Of a DNA stretch of 30,829 nucleotides, positions 15,319-23,437 are shown piece by piece. Source of the DNA: a virus; the IMG/VR virus record IMGVR_UViG_3300035670_000929, positions 1 through 30,829 of that record; one strand, given 5' to 3'. The notes below the pieces were generated by a model. It was not told the origin of the DNA. It saw only the letters and a program-made list of their open reading frames with translations, and ran no database searches. A program made the translations under genes and the position numbers. The stretch's first letter is position 1, and every line of letters starts with the position of its first letter.

Positions 15319-15668
15319 GCCGATACCGTTTCTGTGTTAGCCCAAGGGAGTGGTGGGGAAATGACGGGAGGATTGATCTGATCATCAATCTGCTTTTGCA
15401 CCGCCGCTTCCGTGGCGTCTTTGTCGATGCCACTTGCCCACACCCAGTTTAAAACAATTTCCTGAGTGAGTTGATCGTAGGGAATGTAGTCAGGACCGGG
15501 GTCCACTTGGAAACTGCTGGTCCCATAAATCTGTGAGGTGTAGGTCTTGCCACCCGACTCTTCCGAGCCATTGCATTGCCAGTGGGCAGTGACGACATAG
15601 TCCTGCTTCCCATCGACATCAGGGATGCAGTCCAGTTGAGAGATGTTCCAGTTGAATGTAGCGGGCAT
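15315..15668 (-). CDS. Small conserved phage protein, paralogue B of a duplicated family
   Basis: A protein of 117 residues, paralogous to the product of 11263-11658: same N-terminal FxWxIxxLxxxP motif, a YVVTAHWQC strand, the YDQLTQEIVLNWVW helix, a charged helix (DATEAAVQKQIDDQ) and PPLPW near the C-terminus. The family is found near fibres of cyanophage-like viruses; the function is not known to me. It lies directly after the GxGTxxP fibre gene (13-nt gap) and overlaps the 53-residue gene. Confidence 0.72.
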   Translation of the reverse strand: MPATFNWNISQLDCIPDVDGKQDYVVTAHWQCNGSEESGGKTYTSQIYGTSSFQVDPGPDYIPYDQLTQEIVLNWVWASGIDKDATEAAVQKQIDDQINPPVISPPLPWANTETVSA

Positions 15669-15681
15669 GGTTAAGTTCCTA

Positions 15682-16734
15682 TTAGTCTGATACGGAAAAT
15701 ACTGAAATTGTTATACTTTTGGTGCTTCCAAGCCTGTTTTTTATATTCAAATCGCTTGATGTTGCACTTTTTGTAGCACAAATAAAGTTGTCTGTATCGG
15801 CTGTTGCGCCAATCCCTGATGGGTCTGCAATCTTTACTACTGTTCCAGAGGCGTACCCACAAAAAAACAAAATTCCAGTTCCAACATTATTTTCTGCTAC
15901 AAAAACTAAAGATGAATTTGATATGCCTACGGTTACAGTCGCGTCATCTGCAACATCTTGAGCGCCAGCTATTCTGATAGTGTTTGATGCAAAACCAGAG
16001 GCAACTGTTGCACTGTTGATTCTTATTCTGCCGTTTGTGATTTGTAATTTTTCACTGGGTGAACTTGTGCCGATGCCAAAATTCCCCGACGATGTTAGCC
16101 TAACAAGCTCAGAATTATTTGTAGTGAATCTAAAAGCGTCTGTTCCGTGATCAAAACTAAAACGACCTGACAAAGTTCCGTCAGAATCACGAAAATTCAA
16201 ATATCCAGTTTGACTTGCTCCTGACTGTTCAATGTTGATGCCGCCATTATCGCCTACAAGAAGCTCTAATTTGTTATCAGGCGAAGTCGTCCCGATGCCG
16301 ACGTTGCCGGATTCATTTATACGAAGTCTTTCTGTGCTAGGTGAGCCGGTATAGAAAATGTGGCTGCTGCGACCAGCAGTGGAAGTTACGCGGGTGCGAT
16401 AAACCAATGACCCTGCTTGGTTAAAAGGAGCAGAACCTGCGCCTCCTGTTCTACAGATAAAAACAGAGGTGTCATAAGTTGCCGAGGGAAAATCTCCTGC
16501 GGAAATATCAAATAAAATTTCGTTTGCCGACCCAAGGGAGAGTATCGTTGCCGGACTGCTCGTCCCCACCCCCAAATTCGTGCCATCGAACACCAACGCC
16601 GATCCACTCGTCGCGACCTTACTGCCGTTTAAATACAACACCCCGTTGGCGGTGCCGCCCGGTAGTTCAAGATCCCCGCTGCTGTTAATGGCAGGGGTCG
16701 TAATACCTGTCGTGCCATCAAGAATAATAGTCAT
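15682..16734 (-). CDS. Tail fibre with GxGTSSP repeats (1)
   Basis: A protein of 350 residues. The N-terminus MTIILDGTTGITTPAINSSG is a frequent leader of phage fibre proteins. It contains four GxGTSSP/GIGTTSP-type motifs (LGVGTSSPA, VGIGTTSPDNKLEL, FGIGTSSPSEKLQI and variants), each followed by a beta segment, as in trimeric fibres. The C-terminal 100 residues form a separate beta domain ending SVFSVSD. The part coded by 15690-16500 is clearly richer in A/T than the N-terminal coding part, suggesting exchange of the distal domain. Probably a receptor-binding or side fibre. Confidence 0.82.
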   Translation of the reverse strand: MTIILDGTTGITTPAINSSGDLELPGGTANGVLYLNGSKVATSGSALVFDGTNLGVGTSSPATILSLGSANEILFDISAGDFPSATYDTSVFICRTGGAGSAPFNQAGSLVYRTRVTSTAGRSSHIFYTGSPSTERLRINESGNVGIGTTSPDNKLELLVGDNGGINIEQSGASQTGYLNFRDSDGTLSGRFSFDHGTDAFRFTTNNSELVRLTSSGNFGIGTSSPSEKLQITNGRIRINSATVASGFASNTIRIAGAQDVADDATVTVGISNSSLVFVAENNVGTGILFFCGYASGTVVKIADPSGIGATADTDNFICATKSATSSDLNIKNRLGSTKSITISVFSVSD

Positions 16735-18308
16735 TACTTAGACTCCGGCTTTTCAGGTTCGACGATGACTTTGCCGTTTTCGTCTGTCCATGATGTGTCA
16801 TACATGTGTTGGTCTTGACGCTCACCAATTACGAGCCAAGAGACCGTGGCGGATGAGTTAGCGTTCTGGCATTCAATGGTCAGAATGTTTCCTGCAACAG
16901 TTCCGCGCACCGCATCCCAATCAGATTCGTTGCTGGTTAAACACTGAACCTCACGGCACAACGCCACGAATGTGCCTTCAGTCATTCCTGCCGCAACATC
17001 AATGTTGATCGTTGCCTTGCCTTCGTTCAACGCGACTTTTCCGCGATAAATCAGGTCGGCTTGCGGGCCTTCAATAAACGAATGCACAAGGTGGTGCGTT
17101 TCAGGCTTTAACGGGTGGTCAATCTTGAACGAACCAGATCCTTTAGATAAGGCGTTCGCTATGTTTACATTACCGTTTGTTGCAATTGAAAAATATCTTG
17201 TAGGCCAACTGCTAAAAGTACCCGGAGTATTTGACGCTCTATAACCTATTCCGAATTCATCATTCGTTCCCCATCCACTAGTTATCATCCCAATTTGCCA
17301 ACTATGAGCCGCTTGACCGCTATATATAAGAATAGACGGTCTATCCGCATCTGTTGAACTGGACATTGAGAAAGTAGATACGATTCCGTAACTGTGGTTT
17401 CCCCTTGTATTAATTACATTTAATGCTGGGAAAAATACAGCCCCACCATCATTAGTATTTTGTATTTTTACTAATCCTTCATCATCAGTTGCCGCACCGT
17501 TAACATGAAGCAGGCAGGCAGGACTTGATGTTCCAAGACCAAAATTCCCAGCAGCCGTGATGCGTGCGCGTTCGGTGGAACTTGTGCCAGTACGGAAAAG
17601 AATGTTTGTGCTTGCCGTGCCGTTTGCATCAATGTTGAAGTTATCGGTGCCAGTTGTATAAATACGGCCAGAATTACTACCGCCAGCACGAAGCGTAATA
17701 ATTGATCCGTTTGCTCCGTTAACGGTAAATCCACCATAACCGGAGTCACTTTGCGGGCTAGTCGTCCCCACCCCCAAATTCCCCGACGAATCCAGCGTCA
17801 TTCTGTCGGTATTTGAGCCGGGACTGCCGGTATTAAAAAATAACCCTCCGTTACCGTTCTTTGTTCCAATAATCCAACGGTCTGCTACGGTGTCTTCAGT
17901 AAACGATAGCCACCCATCTTTGCCGGATGCTGGGCGAACATGAAGTTCTGATGACGTAGTACTAGAGTTTCTTAAAGTGATTGAACCAACCGACGATGGT
18001 AACGTCGCCCCTAAAGTTCCACTAAAGTTTCCGTTTCCGTTTACATCTAGTTTGCTTCCCGGTGTCCCTGTACCCACGCCCACCCTGTCCGTCGACGCAT
18101 CCACAAACAGAAGATTCGCGTCGGTGTCGCCTTCCACCCTGAAATCGACATCCGCTCCGGCTTCGTTAATAACAACGCTAGAAGATCCCAAGGTGAACTG
18201 GGTGGTCCCGTTCGATTGCAGTTCCAATACGCCACTATTGTCAGCGGAGGTTTTGACTCCAGCCGATCCTGAAACGACACCGTCATCAGCGTTGATTGTA
18301 GAGGCCAT
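16734..18308 (-). CDS. Tail fibre with GxGTSSP repeats (2)
   Basis: A protein of 524 residues. The N-terminal ~110 residues (MASTINADDGVVSGSAGVKT, then FTLGSSSVVINEAG and VGVGTGTPGSKLDV) are the conserved attachment-type part. Further GxGTTSP motifs follow at LGVGTTSPQSD and FGLGTSSPACLL. The C-terminal ~130 residues (FKIDHPLKPETHHLVHSFIE, then RGKVALNEGKATINID) are a module I recall at the end of many phage fibres. The middle (17160-17700) is A/T-rich compared with both ends. TAATG overlap with the next fibre gene. Confidence 0.85.
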   Translation of the reverse strand: MASTINADDGVVSGSAGVKTSADNSGVLELQSNGTTQFTLGSSSVVINEAGADVDFRVEGDTDANLLFVDASTDRVGVGTGTPGSKLDVNGNGNFSGTLGATLPSSVGSITLRNSSTTSSELHVRPASGKDGWLSFTEDTVADRWIIGTKNGNGGLFFNTGSPGSNTDRMTLDSSGNLGVGTTSPQSDSGYGGFTVNGANGSIITLRAGGSNSGRIYTTGTDNFNIDANGTASTNILFRTGTSSTERARITAAGNFGLGTSSPACLLHVNGAATDDEGLVKIQNTNDGGAVFFPALNVINTRGNHSYGIVSTFSMSSSTDADRPSILIYSGQAAHSWQIGMITSGWGTNDEFGIGYRASNTPGTFSSWPTRYFSIATNGNVNIANALSKGSGSFKIDHPLKPETHHLVHSFIEGPQADLIYRGKVALNEGKATINIDVAAGMTEGTFVALCREVQCLTSNESDWDAVRGTVAGNILTIECQNANSSATVSWLVIGERQDQHMYDTSWTDENGKVIVEPEKPESK

Positions 18309-18310
18309 TG

Positions 18311-18568
18311 TTACGGTCCGGGGTTAGGCGGTGGATACGGTTGCGGAGATGGTTGACTCCATGCGTAGTTGGCAATGTCTAGGTAATAGGGTTCGTCGCC
18401 CAGCACAGCCTGCGCTTGGGGGTCGTTGGGAATTAATACGCAGCGCCAATAGGTCTGCGAAATTACCGCGCCGTCTTTCAAAATCTCAGTGGTCTTACGA
18501 ACACCAATGCAGCCGGTGGGCAGGATGTTAAACTCACTGATGTAAATCTTTTCTTCAAAATTCGCCAT
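18311..18568 (-). CDS. Small protein with Pro-rich tail (85 aa)
   Basis: A protein of 85 residues. The N-terminal 60 are beta-rich (KIYISEFNILPTGCIGVRKT, then WRCVLIPND), followed by helix AQAVLGDEP and a C-terminus SPQPYPPPNPGP. Start ATG has AGGAG upstream. It lies between two fibre genes; proteins of this layout accompany fibres in other phages. No function can be given; a fibre connector or assembly factor is possible. Confidence 0.7.
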   Translation of the reverse strand: MANFEEKIYISEFNILPTGCIGVRKTTEILKDGAVISQTYWRCVLIPNDPQAQAVLGDEPYYLDIANYAWSQPSPQPYPPPNPGP

Positions 18569-18618
18569 GTTTATCTCCTATGGCAGGACTGTCCGTCTGC
18601 ACCGTCCGATGCAGATAA

Positions 18619-19713
18619 TTAAACACGATATACGGCATTGATATAAATGTATCCACCGGCAGTAAATCCTCCTCCGTCATTACCTGAACTTCTTGTTCCT
18701 GAGCGAAATAGCATATCTGTTCCGGTTATCCATGCGGCATAAATAGTATTGGCAAAGCCATCGTTATAACCAATCACTGCTTGCCCTGAATATGTAACGT
18801 CACCATTAGAAAAAGGAAGCCCAGATATTGTGGTATTGCCACCCGCCGCGCCAGAAACTGTATTAATAACAATACTAATTTGTACGCGAACAATGTTACC
18901 TATCTTTGTGTATGACCCACTTTGTACGGTGTAAGTAATAGTTTGCCCAGTGCAAACTGCTGTCGGAGTAAAACTCCCTTCCTCATAATCATCCAGCGTG
19001 TTGGCGTTAGCCGATGCGTTTTGTGATGCTGGGAAGGTAATGCCGGTGCCGGTTTGCGATGTTGCGCCTTGAAGAGCCAGTGAGGTTCCTAGACCAACGC
19101 TAAGAGCCTGCGTGAACGTGATGGGGTCGCCTGCGGTGCCGGAGGCTGCTGTGTGCCAAGCGTGTGCGCCGTTGTATTGCTGATAATAAGTCGCACCGAT
19201 ACTGCTTGCGCCGTATGTTTCGTTTGCTGCTGTAAAAACTGCGTTATTAGCGATTCGTAATACGTTATTGGTATACCCAAAAATAGAACTGAACCCGCCT
19301 AGCTGCATTACCCTTGCCGACGAATTCCATGTTGTATCCGGCGTCACCCCCAAGCCGAGGTTGCCGGCGCTGTCTAGCCTGAGACGCTCTGCGCTAGCAG
19401 TAAAATCATAAAAGCGCAGACTGTTGCTTGATCCGGAACCGCCGTCTGTAAATATCCCGTAAGTTCTGCCCGTGTTGGCAAACTTGATTCCTGTGTTTGT
19501 GTCGGTTGAGTTATCGGCAAGGATGTAGCCGTTTGCGCTGAACTCTACTTCTAACTTTTCTGCAGGGCTGCTGGTCCCAATCCCCACATTAGCCGAAGCA
19601 CTGACCGTAACCGCAGTCAGACTTTCACTGACAATAAATACCAAGTCTCCGTTAGTGTTGGCATCGACGGAGTAAGCCGTGGTGTTAGTCGTACCGGACT
19701 TAATAATACTCAT
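18619..19713 (-). CDS. Tail fibre with GxGTSSP repeats (3)
   Basis: A protein of 364 residues. It has VGIGTSSPAEKLEVE near residue 45, then FTASAERLRLDSAGNLGLGV, and a middle with Ala/Tyr/Gly-rich sequence. The C-terminal ~130 residues start DDYEEGSFTPTAVCTG, a beta domain common at the end of phage fibres (EEGxFTP). Its ATG overlaps the upstream gene's stop (ATGA). Predicted fibre or receptor-binding component; the GxGTSSP stalk is shared with the next two long fibre genes. Confidence 0.85.
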   Translation of the reverse strand: MSIIKSGTTNTTAYSVDANTNGDLVFIVSESLTAVTVSASANVGIGTSSPAEKLEVEFSANGYILADNSTDTNTGIKFANTGRTYGIFTDGGSGSSNSLRFYDFTASAERLRLDSAGNLGLGVTPDTTWNSSARVMQLGGFSSIFGYTNNVLRIANNAVFTAANETYGASSIGATYYQQYNGAHAWHTAASGTAGDPITFTQALSVGLGTSLALQGATSQTGTGITFPASQNASANANTLDDYEEGSFTPTAVCTGQTITYTVQSGSYTKIGNIVRVQISIVINTVSGAAGGNTTISGLPFSNGDVTYSGQAVIGYNDGFANTIYAAWITGTDMLFRSGTRSSGNDGGGFTAGGYIYINAVYRV

Positions 19714-20210
19714 ATGATCACATGCCTCTGACCGGCTGAGATGGTGAGAGACACTCCACTAGCAATCGTGAATGGACCCACCGTGAAGCCGTTGAATCCT
19801 GAATCAATGGTGAAGCTAATGCTCATGGTCGATGCATTAACGAAGATACCGTTACCTGCCGTGACATTACCCACGACATCGACGTTCCCCGCTACGTCTT
19901 CATAGACCGCCTTACCTGCTGGATAGTCCACGAAAACGCGCTTGGTTCCCGCAGAGAAATTGACCAAGGCTCCACCGCTGGTGGAGGACAACACTTGATC
20001 ACGGGACAAAGACGGAGTCGCGGAAGTGTAGGTGCCGATCCCTACTTCCCATTCATCCAGACTTTGGTGAGCAATGACGTAGTAGGTCTGGTTCCCGTCA
20101 CCAATGACAGAGAAGGTCCGGTATCCGCTTACCGCCCCGAGTAGGGTGACTGTTCCTGACCCCGTCGTTGTCGTGGTTTCATTGACGCGATCCGCAAGTA
20201 CCAGCGCCAT
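19710..20210 (-). CDS. Conserved virion protein at base of fibres
   Basis: A protein of 166 residues. The N-terminus MALVLADRVNETTTTTGSGT with VTLLGAVSGYRTFSVIGDGN and QTYYVIAHQSLDEWEVGIGT belongs to a family repeatedly seen next to fibre genes in T4-like and podovirus-like phages. The SLSRDQVLSSTSGGALVNFS segment is typical. The protein is beta-rich. Its gene runs into the first fibre gene by an ATGA overlap, so an adaptor between tail and fibre is a reasonable inference. Confidence 0.82.
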   Translation of the reverse strand: MALVLADRVNETTTTTGSGTVTLLGAVSGYRTFSVIGDGNQTYYVIAHQSLDEWEVGIGTYTSATPSLSRDQVLSSTSGGALVNFSAGTKRVFVDYPAGKAVYEDVAGNVDVVGNVTAGNGIFVNASTMSISFTIDSGFNGFTVGPFTIASGVSLTISAGQRHVII

Positions 20211-20211
20211 T

Positions 20212-20391
20212 TCATACCCCGGTCAATTGGTCTTCCGGAAACCATCGGGATTGATTCTCACCATTCGCATCTTTCCAGCTAATGAGGCACAGGATCGTGC
20301 CATCAGGCAGCATTTTGAACTGCTCTACTGGACCTTCTGGAACGGTGATGTTCACCTTCACCACATCGCCTTGTTTAAATTTAAGAGCCAT
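20212..20391 (-). CDS. Small SH3-like/DUF2158-like protein (59 aa)
   Basis: A 59-residue frame from ATG 20389-20391 to TGA 20212-20214, one nt before the next ATG. The order FKQGDVVKVNI, PEGPVEQFKMLPDGTILCLI, SWKD and WFPEDQLT resembles the YodC/DUF2158 type of small SH3-like barrels (FKxGDxV, GG/GP, xVxCxWF). Four or five short strands are predicted. Function unknown. Tight spacing and a family-like pattern support it as real. Confidence 0.72.
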   Translation of the reverse strand: MALKFKQGDVVKVNITVPEGPVEQFKMLPDGTILCLISWKDANGENQSRWFPEDQLTGV

Positions 20392-20402
20392 CTGTATTCT
20401 CC

Positions 20403-20984
20403 TTACGCCGCATCAAGGCTGAAGGTATAGGTCACGTTCAAGGTATCGCCGTTCTGCACCACACGGTCACCGGGGGCTTGGAAGTCAGAGGCCGAAAACA
20501 GCACTCCCGACGTACCACCCGGTAAGTCGCCCGTGGTCAAGAACGCACCGCCCACATTGGCTGATGCATTGATCAGGAACTGAGCCGGTGAAGCTGAGTT
20601 CGCAATGACCGAAGGATCTGCTGTAGTCGCTGCCCCAAAGATCGCAGCAGGACGGGTCGCGTTGGTGTAGTCCGTGACTTCAGTCCAACCCGCATGGGAA
20701 GCCATCGTGTCCGCAGAGGACGGATCGTTCGATGACGCAGGGCCGTAGATGCCCACATACCATGCAGCGGTGTAGCCTGAACCCGTGAAGTAGTTGGTGT
20801 TCATGTCAGCCAAACCGACGTTCACCACTAGGTTCTTGGACTTCTCCACCCACTTCACGTTGCCATCTTTGTCACGGCATTCCACAGTGAAGATACCACC
20901 GGCACGGAGCTTGTTACCCGCACCGCTTTTCTTGGTGACGTTCCCGCCAACCAAGTCGCTTGATTTCGCTTTATCGTTCGACAT
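20403..20984 (-). CDS. Conserved virion structural protein
   Basis: A protein of 193 residues. After a charged N-terminus (about 1-25) comes GGIFTVECRDKDGNVKWVEK, then NLVVNVGLADMNTNYF and AAWYVGIYGPASSNDPSSAD, a pattern found in many phage and prophage structural proteins. The last 60 residues are Ser/Gly-rich strands ending LNVTYTFSLDA. The gene is placed between the adaptor region and fibre genes. A collar or fibre-associated role is likely; exact function not known. Confidence 0.8.
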   Translation of the reverse strand: MSNDKAKSSDLVGGNVTKKSGAGNKLRAGGIFTVECRDKDGNVKWVEKSKNLVVNVGLADMNTNYFTGSGYTAAWYVGIYGPASSNDPSSADTMASHAGWTEVTDYTNATRPAAIFGAATTADPSVIANSASPAQFLINASANVGGAFLTTGDLPGGTSGVLFSASDFQAPGDRVVQNGDTLNVTYTFSLDAA

Positions 20985-20993
20985 CTCTCGCTC

Positions 20994-21407
20994 CTAAGTA
21001 AATCTCAGCAGTGCAGAACTGAATGTATTGGCAGGGATTTGTACCGTAAAGGAATTGGTCGCTGTTTTGTCCCCACCGAAACTCAAAACAGCAATCGACT
21101 TGTTTGACTTACTGGAGTTGTAAATCAATGCACCTGCCGCCGTGAAACTGGCAGGGGTCCAAACCACATCATCAAAGTCTACATACACCACGCTGTTTAA
21201 AGCGTTGATAGTAACATTTGTGATGACATTGCCTCCGGCGGTATAGCCCCCGCCAGAAACCTCGTTGGTCACCGAATACGCTGTAGTGTCTTCGTTTAAA
21301 GAAGCACTGCTCGTATAAAGCGCCATCTTCAGGACATCCGTCAAAAGGTCATGCTCCCCCTTGAGGATCTGTTCTTTAAAGCTCAGGGTTAGGGTTTGAA
21401 AGATCAT
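20994..21407 (-). CDS. Conserved virion structural protein (137 aa)
   Basis: A protein of 137 residues with the order LTLSFKEQILKGEHD, DVLKMALYTSSASLN, TAYSVTNEVSGGGYTAGGN and a C-terminal Ser/Asn-rich beta region. This signature (SFKxExLxGxH ... ALYTSxAxLxxxTTAYxxxxEVxGxGY) is common in phages next to tail adaptors and fibres. The start overlaps the upstream adaptor stop (ATGA). Probably a fibre/collar attachment subunit, by context. Confidence 0.8.
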   Translation of the reverse strand: MIFQTLTLSFKEQILKGEHDLLTDVLKMALYTSSASLNEDTTAYSVTNEVSGGGYTAGGNVITNVTINALNSVVYVDFDDVVWTPASFTAAGALIYNSSKSNKSIAVLSFGGDKTATNSFTVQIPANTFSSALLRFT

Positions 21408-22042
21408 GTGTTCACCGGAACCCTAACTTGGCCAGAACGATAGGCATCGCGACGGTTTAAACCATCTCCCATTCGTAGCAACTGAGCCAGTGCTTCTTGG
21501 TACTTCTGTTCGTAGTTGGCAATCATGTCGGCTTCACCCTTGAGGTAGATATAAGCCTCACGCAAAGCGCCATACAACAAAACCGTTTCGAAGTTGTTGC
21601 CCAGCCAACTTGTCCCCGCCGTCACAATAGATTCTGGGTAGTAATAGTAGTGCATTTCCACCTGATAGTTTGAATCAGGGGTAGGACCAAGGATGAAGGT
21701 GTTGGCATCGAAGATCGCATAGAACTTCGGAACCCCATTGGTTGTGGGATCGGGATAGCATTCCCGAATGAAGTTCACATCCTTGTCCAACAAGAAACTC
21801 TGTGACCCATCCGAATCAATCACCGCCAAGGAGAATGTCGCCAGCCAATCTGCTGGGACAGATAAGTACTTGTTGTTCGGGGTTAAGGTTCCAATCTGGT
21901 TCCTTCGGATGTCAGGGATCTGAACAGAGTTAAAGATCCGCTCTTCGGCAAGCTGCACGAAGTTCGGAATGTTCGCGACAAACGAAGTTTCCGTGGACTG
22001 AACGTAGTCTTGGATCAGGGTTACAAGCTGTGAATAATTCAT
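21404..22042 (-). CDS. Head-tail adaptor (T7 gp11-like tail tubular type)
   Basis: A protein of 212 residues. The N-terminal helix region (QLVTLIQDYVQSTETSFVA, then FVQLAEERIF), the strand KYLSVPADWLATFSLAV, the aromatic VEMHYYYYPESI segment, and the C-terminal helices (LLYGALREAYIYLKGEADM, YEQKYQEALAQLLRM) match the phage adaptor family that includes T7 tail tubular protein gp11-like proteins. It would form the ring between portal and tail nozzle. Preceded by a 9-nt gap. Confidence 0.85.
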   Translation of the reverse strand: MNYSQLVTLIQDYVQSTETSFVANIPNFVQLAEERIFNSVQIPDIRRNQIGTLTPNNKYLSVPADWLATFSLAVIDSDGSQSFLLDKDVNFIRECYPDPTTNGVPKFYAIFDANTFILGPTPDSNYQVEMHYYYYPESIVTAGTSWLGNNFETVLLYGALREAYIYLKGEADMIANYEQKYQEALAQLLRMGDGLNRRDAYRSGQVRVPVNT

Positions 22043-22051
22043 TTAAACACC

Positions 22052-22429
22052 TCAAGTAACCGTTATCGTCACGGTTCCCACCAGAGAAGTGGAAACCAAA
22101 AGATTCGGGGTGAGATTGAAGTCGTAGGCTTCACCCCCGCCAACCGGGTTCCAGCCCCATTGGATCATGCGACTACCGTTGGCTCCTTCGTTACCCGGCG
22201 CAAAGAACGTGTTATCCACCCGCGCATAGCGCAGAGCCTGTGGATCATCCATGGGAACTCGTCCCAACTGTAGCTGCGGATGGTCAACGTCCAAGCACTC
22301 AAAGCAGACCCGAAGCCCAGTCGGAAGCAGATTGACGTACTGTTCCTGAAAGGATGGGTACTCCACTCTGAAACCGCATCGGTCACAGAACCCGAAGGCA
22401 TGTTTGCCAGATGCAAATGCCTGCGTCAT
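22052..22429 (-). CDS. Zinc-ribbon protein in head-tail region
   Basis: A protein of 125 residues. C15-x2-C18 (FCDRCGF) and C42-x2-C45 (VCFECLD) form a probable zinc ribbon in the first 50 residues. The C-terminal 60 residues are beta-rich (RMIQWGWNPVGGG, then SLVGTVTITV). The family recurs between the two adaptor genes of podovirus-like environmental phages. Its ATG overlaps the upstream stop (TGATG). A structural or assembly role is inferred from position. Confidence 0.78.
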   Translation of the reverse strand: MTQAFASGKHAFGFCDRCGFRVEYPSFQEQYVNLLPTGLRVCFECLDVDHPQLQLGRVPMDDPQALRYARVDNTFFAPGNEGANGSRMIQWGWNPVGGGEAYDFNLTPNLLVSTSLVGTVTITVT

Positions 22430-23133
22430 CAGATGTTCCTACCAATGCTCCCCATCATGGGGACAAAACGAACAGAAGCTTTTTCGCGATCTTCGCCTGC
22501 GGCAAGATCCCATTGGGCTTCGTATTCTTGTTTCAGCATAGGGAGTCGATCTGAAGACTCCGGCTTTTTCATAGCAATGTAGTACGCCAGTCCTGCTACT
22601 AAGCAGGGCAAGAATCGGGCCGGAACATCAATGGTGTTGGCACCACCTGATCCCACATCCTGAATTCGGCGCATTCTCCAATACACCAAGGTATAGGTCT
22701 GTGAGTTATCAGGGACCGGCCACACATACACCACCGGGGCTGCACGTTGCCGATCAATATAAACCTGAAGGGGCTGACCCTGAGTTAACTTGTTCGATAA
22801 CTGGGCATAGTCAGATACGGAAATACGGGACAACGTATAGTCAGTCTGACCAGATGTGCTACCGGCATCGGTCCTGAGTTGATGCTCCAAAAGATCAATC
22901 GTGTCGGCTGGCATGGTGTAGGTGAAAGTTCCCGGTGTTAAGACCTGAGAACCCTGTTCCACAGTCCAAAGGTTGATACCTCTGTTCTGCCATTCCTGAG
23001 CCATAAAGTTCATGGAACGACGGGCCGTTCTGAGATCGTAACCGGATCTCAGTTCTAAACCCGCTCTCTCAAAAGCTTCTTCTACAAGCTCTGAGAACTC
23101 TGGGTTAAAGACCGCTGTTCCACTGGTAGCCAT
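22429..23133 (-). CDS. Head-tail adaptor (P22 gp4-like)
   Basis: A protein of 234 residues. EFSELVEEAFERAGLELRSG, YDLRTARRSMNFMAQEWQNR and GINLWTVEQGS are typical of the podoviral portal-adaptor family (P22 gp4-like). Then a strand FTYTMPADTIDLLE, VYVWPVPDN and MRRIQDVG, and C-terminal helices (ARFLPCLVAGLAYYIAM, LPMLKQEYEAQWDLA). It should form the first ring below the portal. TAATG overlap with the previous gene, TGATG with the next. Confidence 0.85.
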   Translation of the reverse strand: MATSGTAVFNPEFSELVEEAFERAGLELRSGYDLRTARRSMNFMAQEWQNRGINLWTVEQGSQVLTPGTFTYTMPADTIDLLEHQLRTDAGSTSGQTDYTLSRISVSDYAQLSNKLTQGQPLQVYIDRQRAAPVVYVWPVPDNSQTYTLVYWRMRRIQDVGSGGANTIDVPARFLPCLVAGLAYYIAMKKPESSDRLPMLKQEYEAQWDLAAGEDREKASVRFVPMMGSIGRNI

Positions 23134-23426
23134 TAGCGATAAGTGCCTTTGGTTTTGCCGCGCATCGCACAGCCATCAATGCGACCGCCTTTGCGATACT
23201 CCATCGGTTCCATTTCTGGACCGGCAGAAATTTCGATCTCTACCACTCCACCACCGGCTTTTTTACGGGCCTCGGATAAGGCAATGGCCATGGCCTGTTT
23301 ACGGTCCTTCACAACAGGCCCATTCTTCCCTGAATGCAGGGTGCCTTCCTTAAATTCCCGCATGACCTTCCTGACCTTGCCGGGTTTCTCAATCTGCTGA
23401 GACATGTTAGCGCGTGACATTGCCAT
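23133..23426 (-). CDS. Small basic DUF6496-like phage protein
   Basis: A protein of 97 residues. The motif KVMREFKEGTLHSGKNGPVV followed by RKQAMAIALSEARKKAG is the hallmark of the DUF6496 type. The C-terminus KGGRIDGCAMRGKTKGTYR is a tail I recognise from several phage virion proteins. Strongly basic. AAGGGG lies upstream of ATG 23424-23426. Probably a minor virion or DNA-associated protein; unknown function. Confidence 0.78.
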   Translation of the reverse strand: MAMSRANMSQQIEKPGKVRKVMREFKEGTLHSGKNGPVVKDRKQAMAIALSEARKKAGGGVVEIEISAGPEMEPMEYRKGGRIDGCAMRGKTKGTYR

Positions 23427-23437
23427 TCTTTTTCCCC

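Noticed and set aside
18597-18617. Small hairpin CTGCA / TGCAG between a fibre gene and the 85-residue gene
   Set aside because: The stem is only 5 bp with a large loop and no U tract, too weak for a terminator.
12668-19713. Diversity-generating retroelement or C-type lectin variable region in the fibre genes
   Set aside because: No reverse transcriptase, template repeat or CLec motif seen; the repeats found are coding GxGTSSP stalks.
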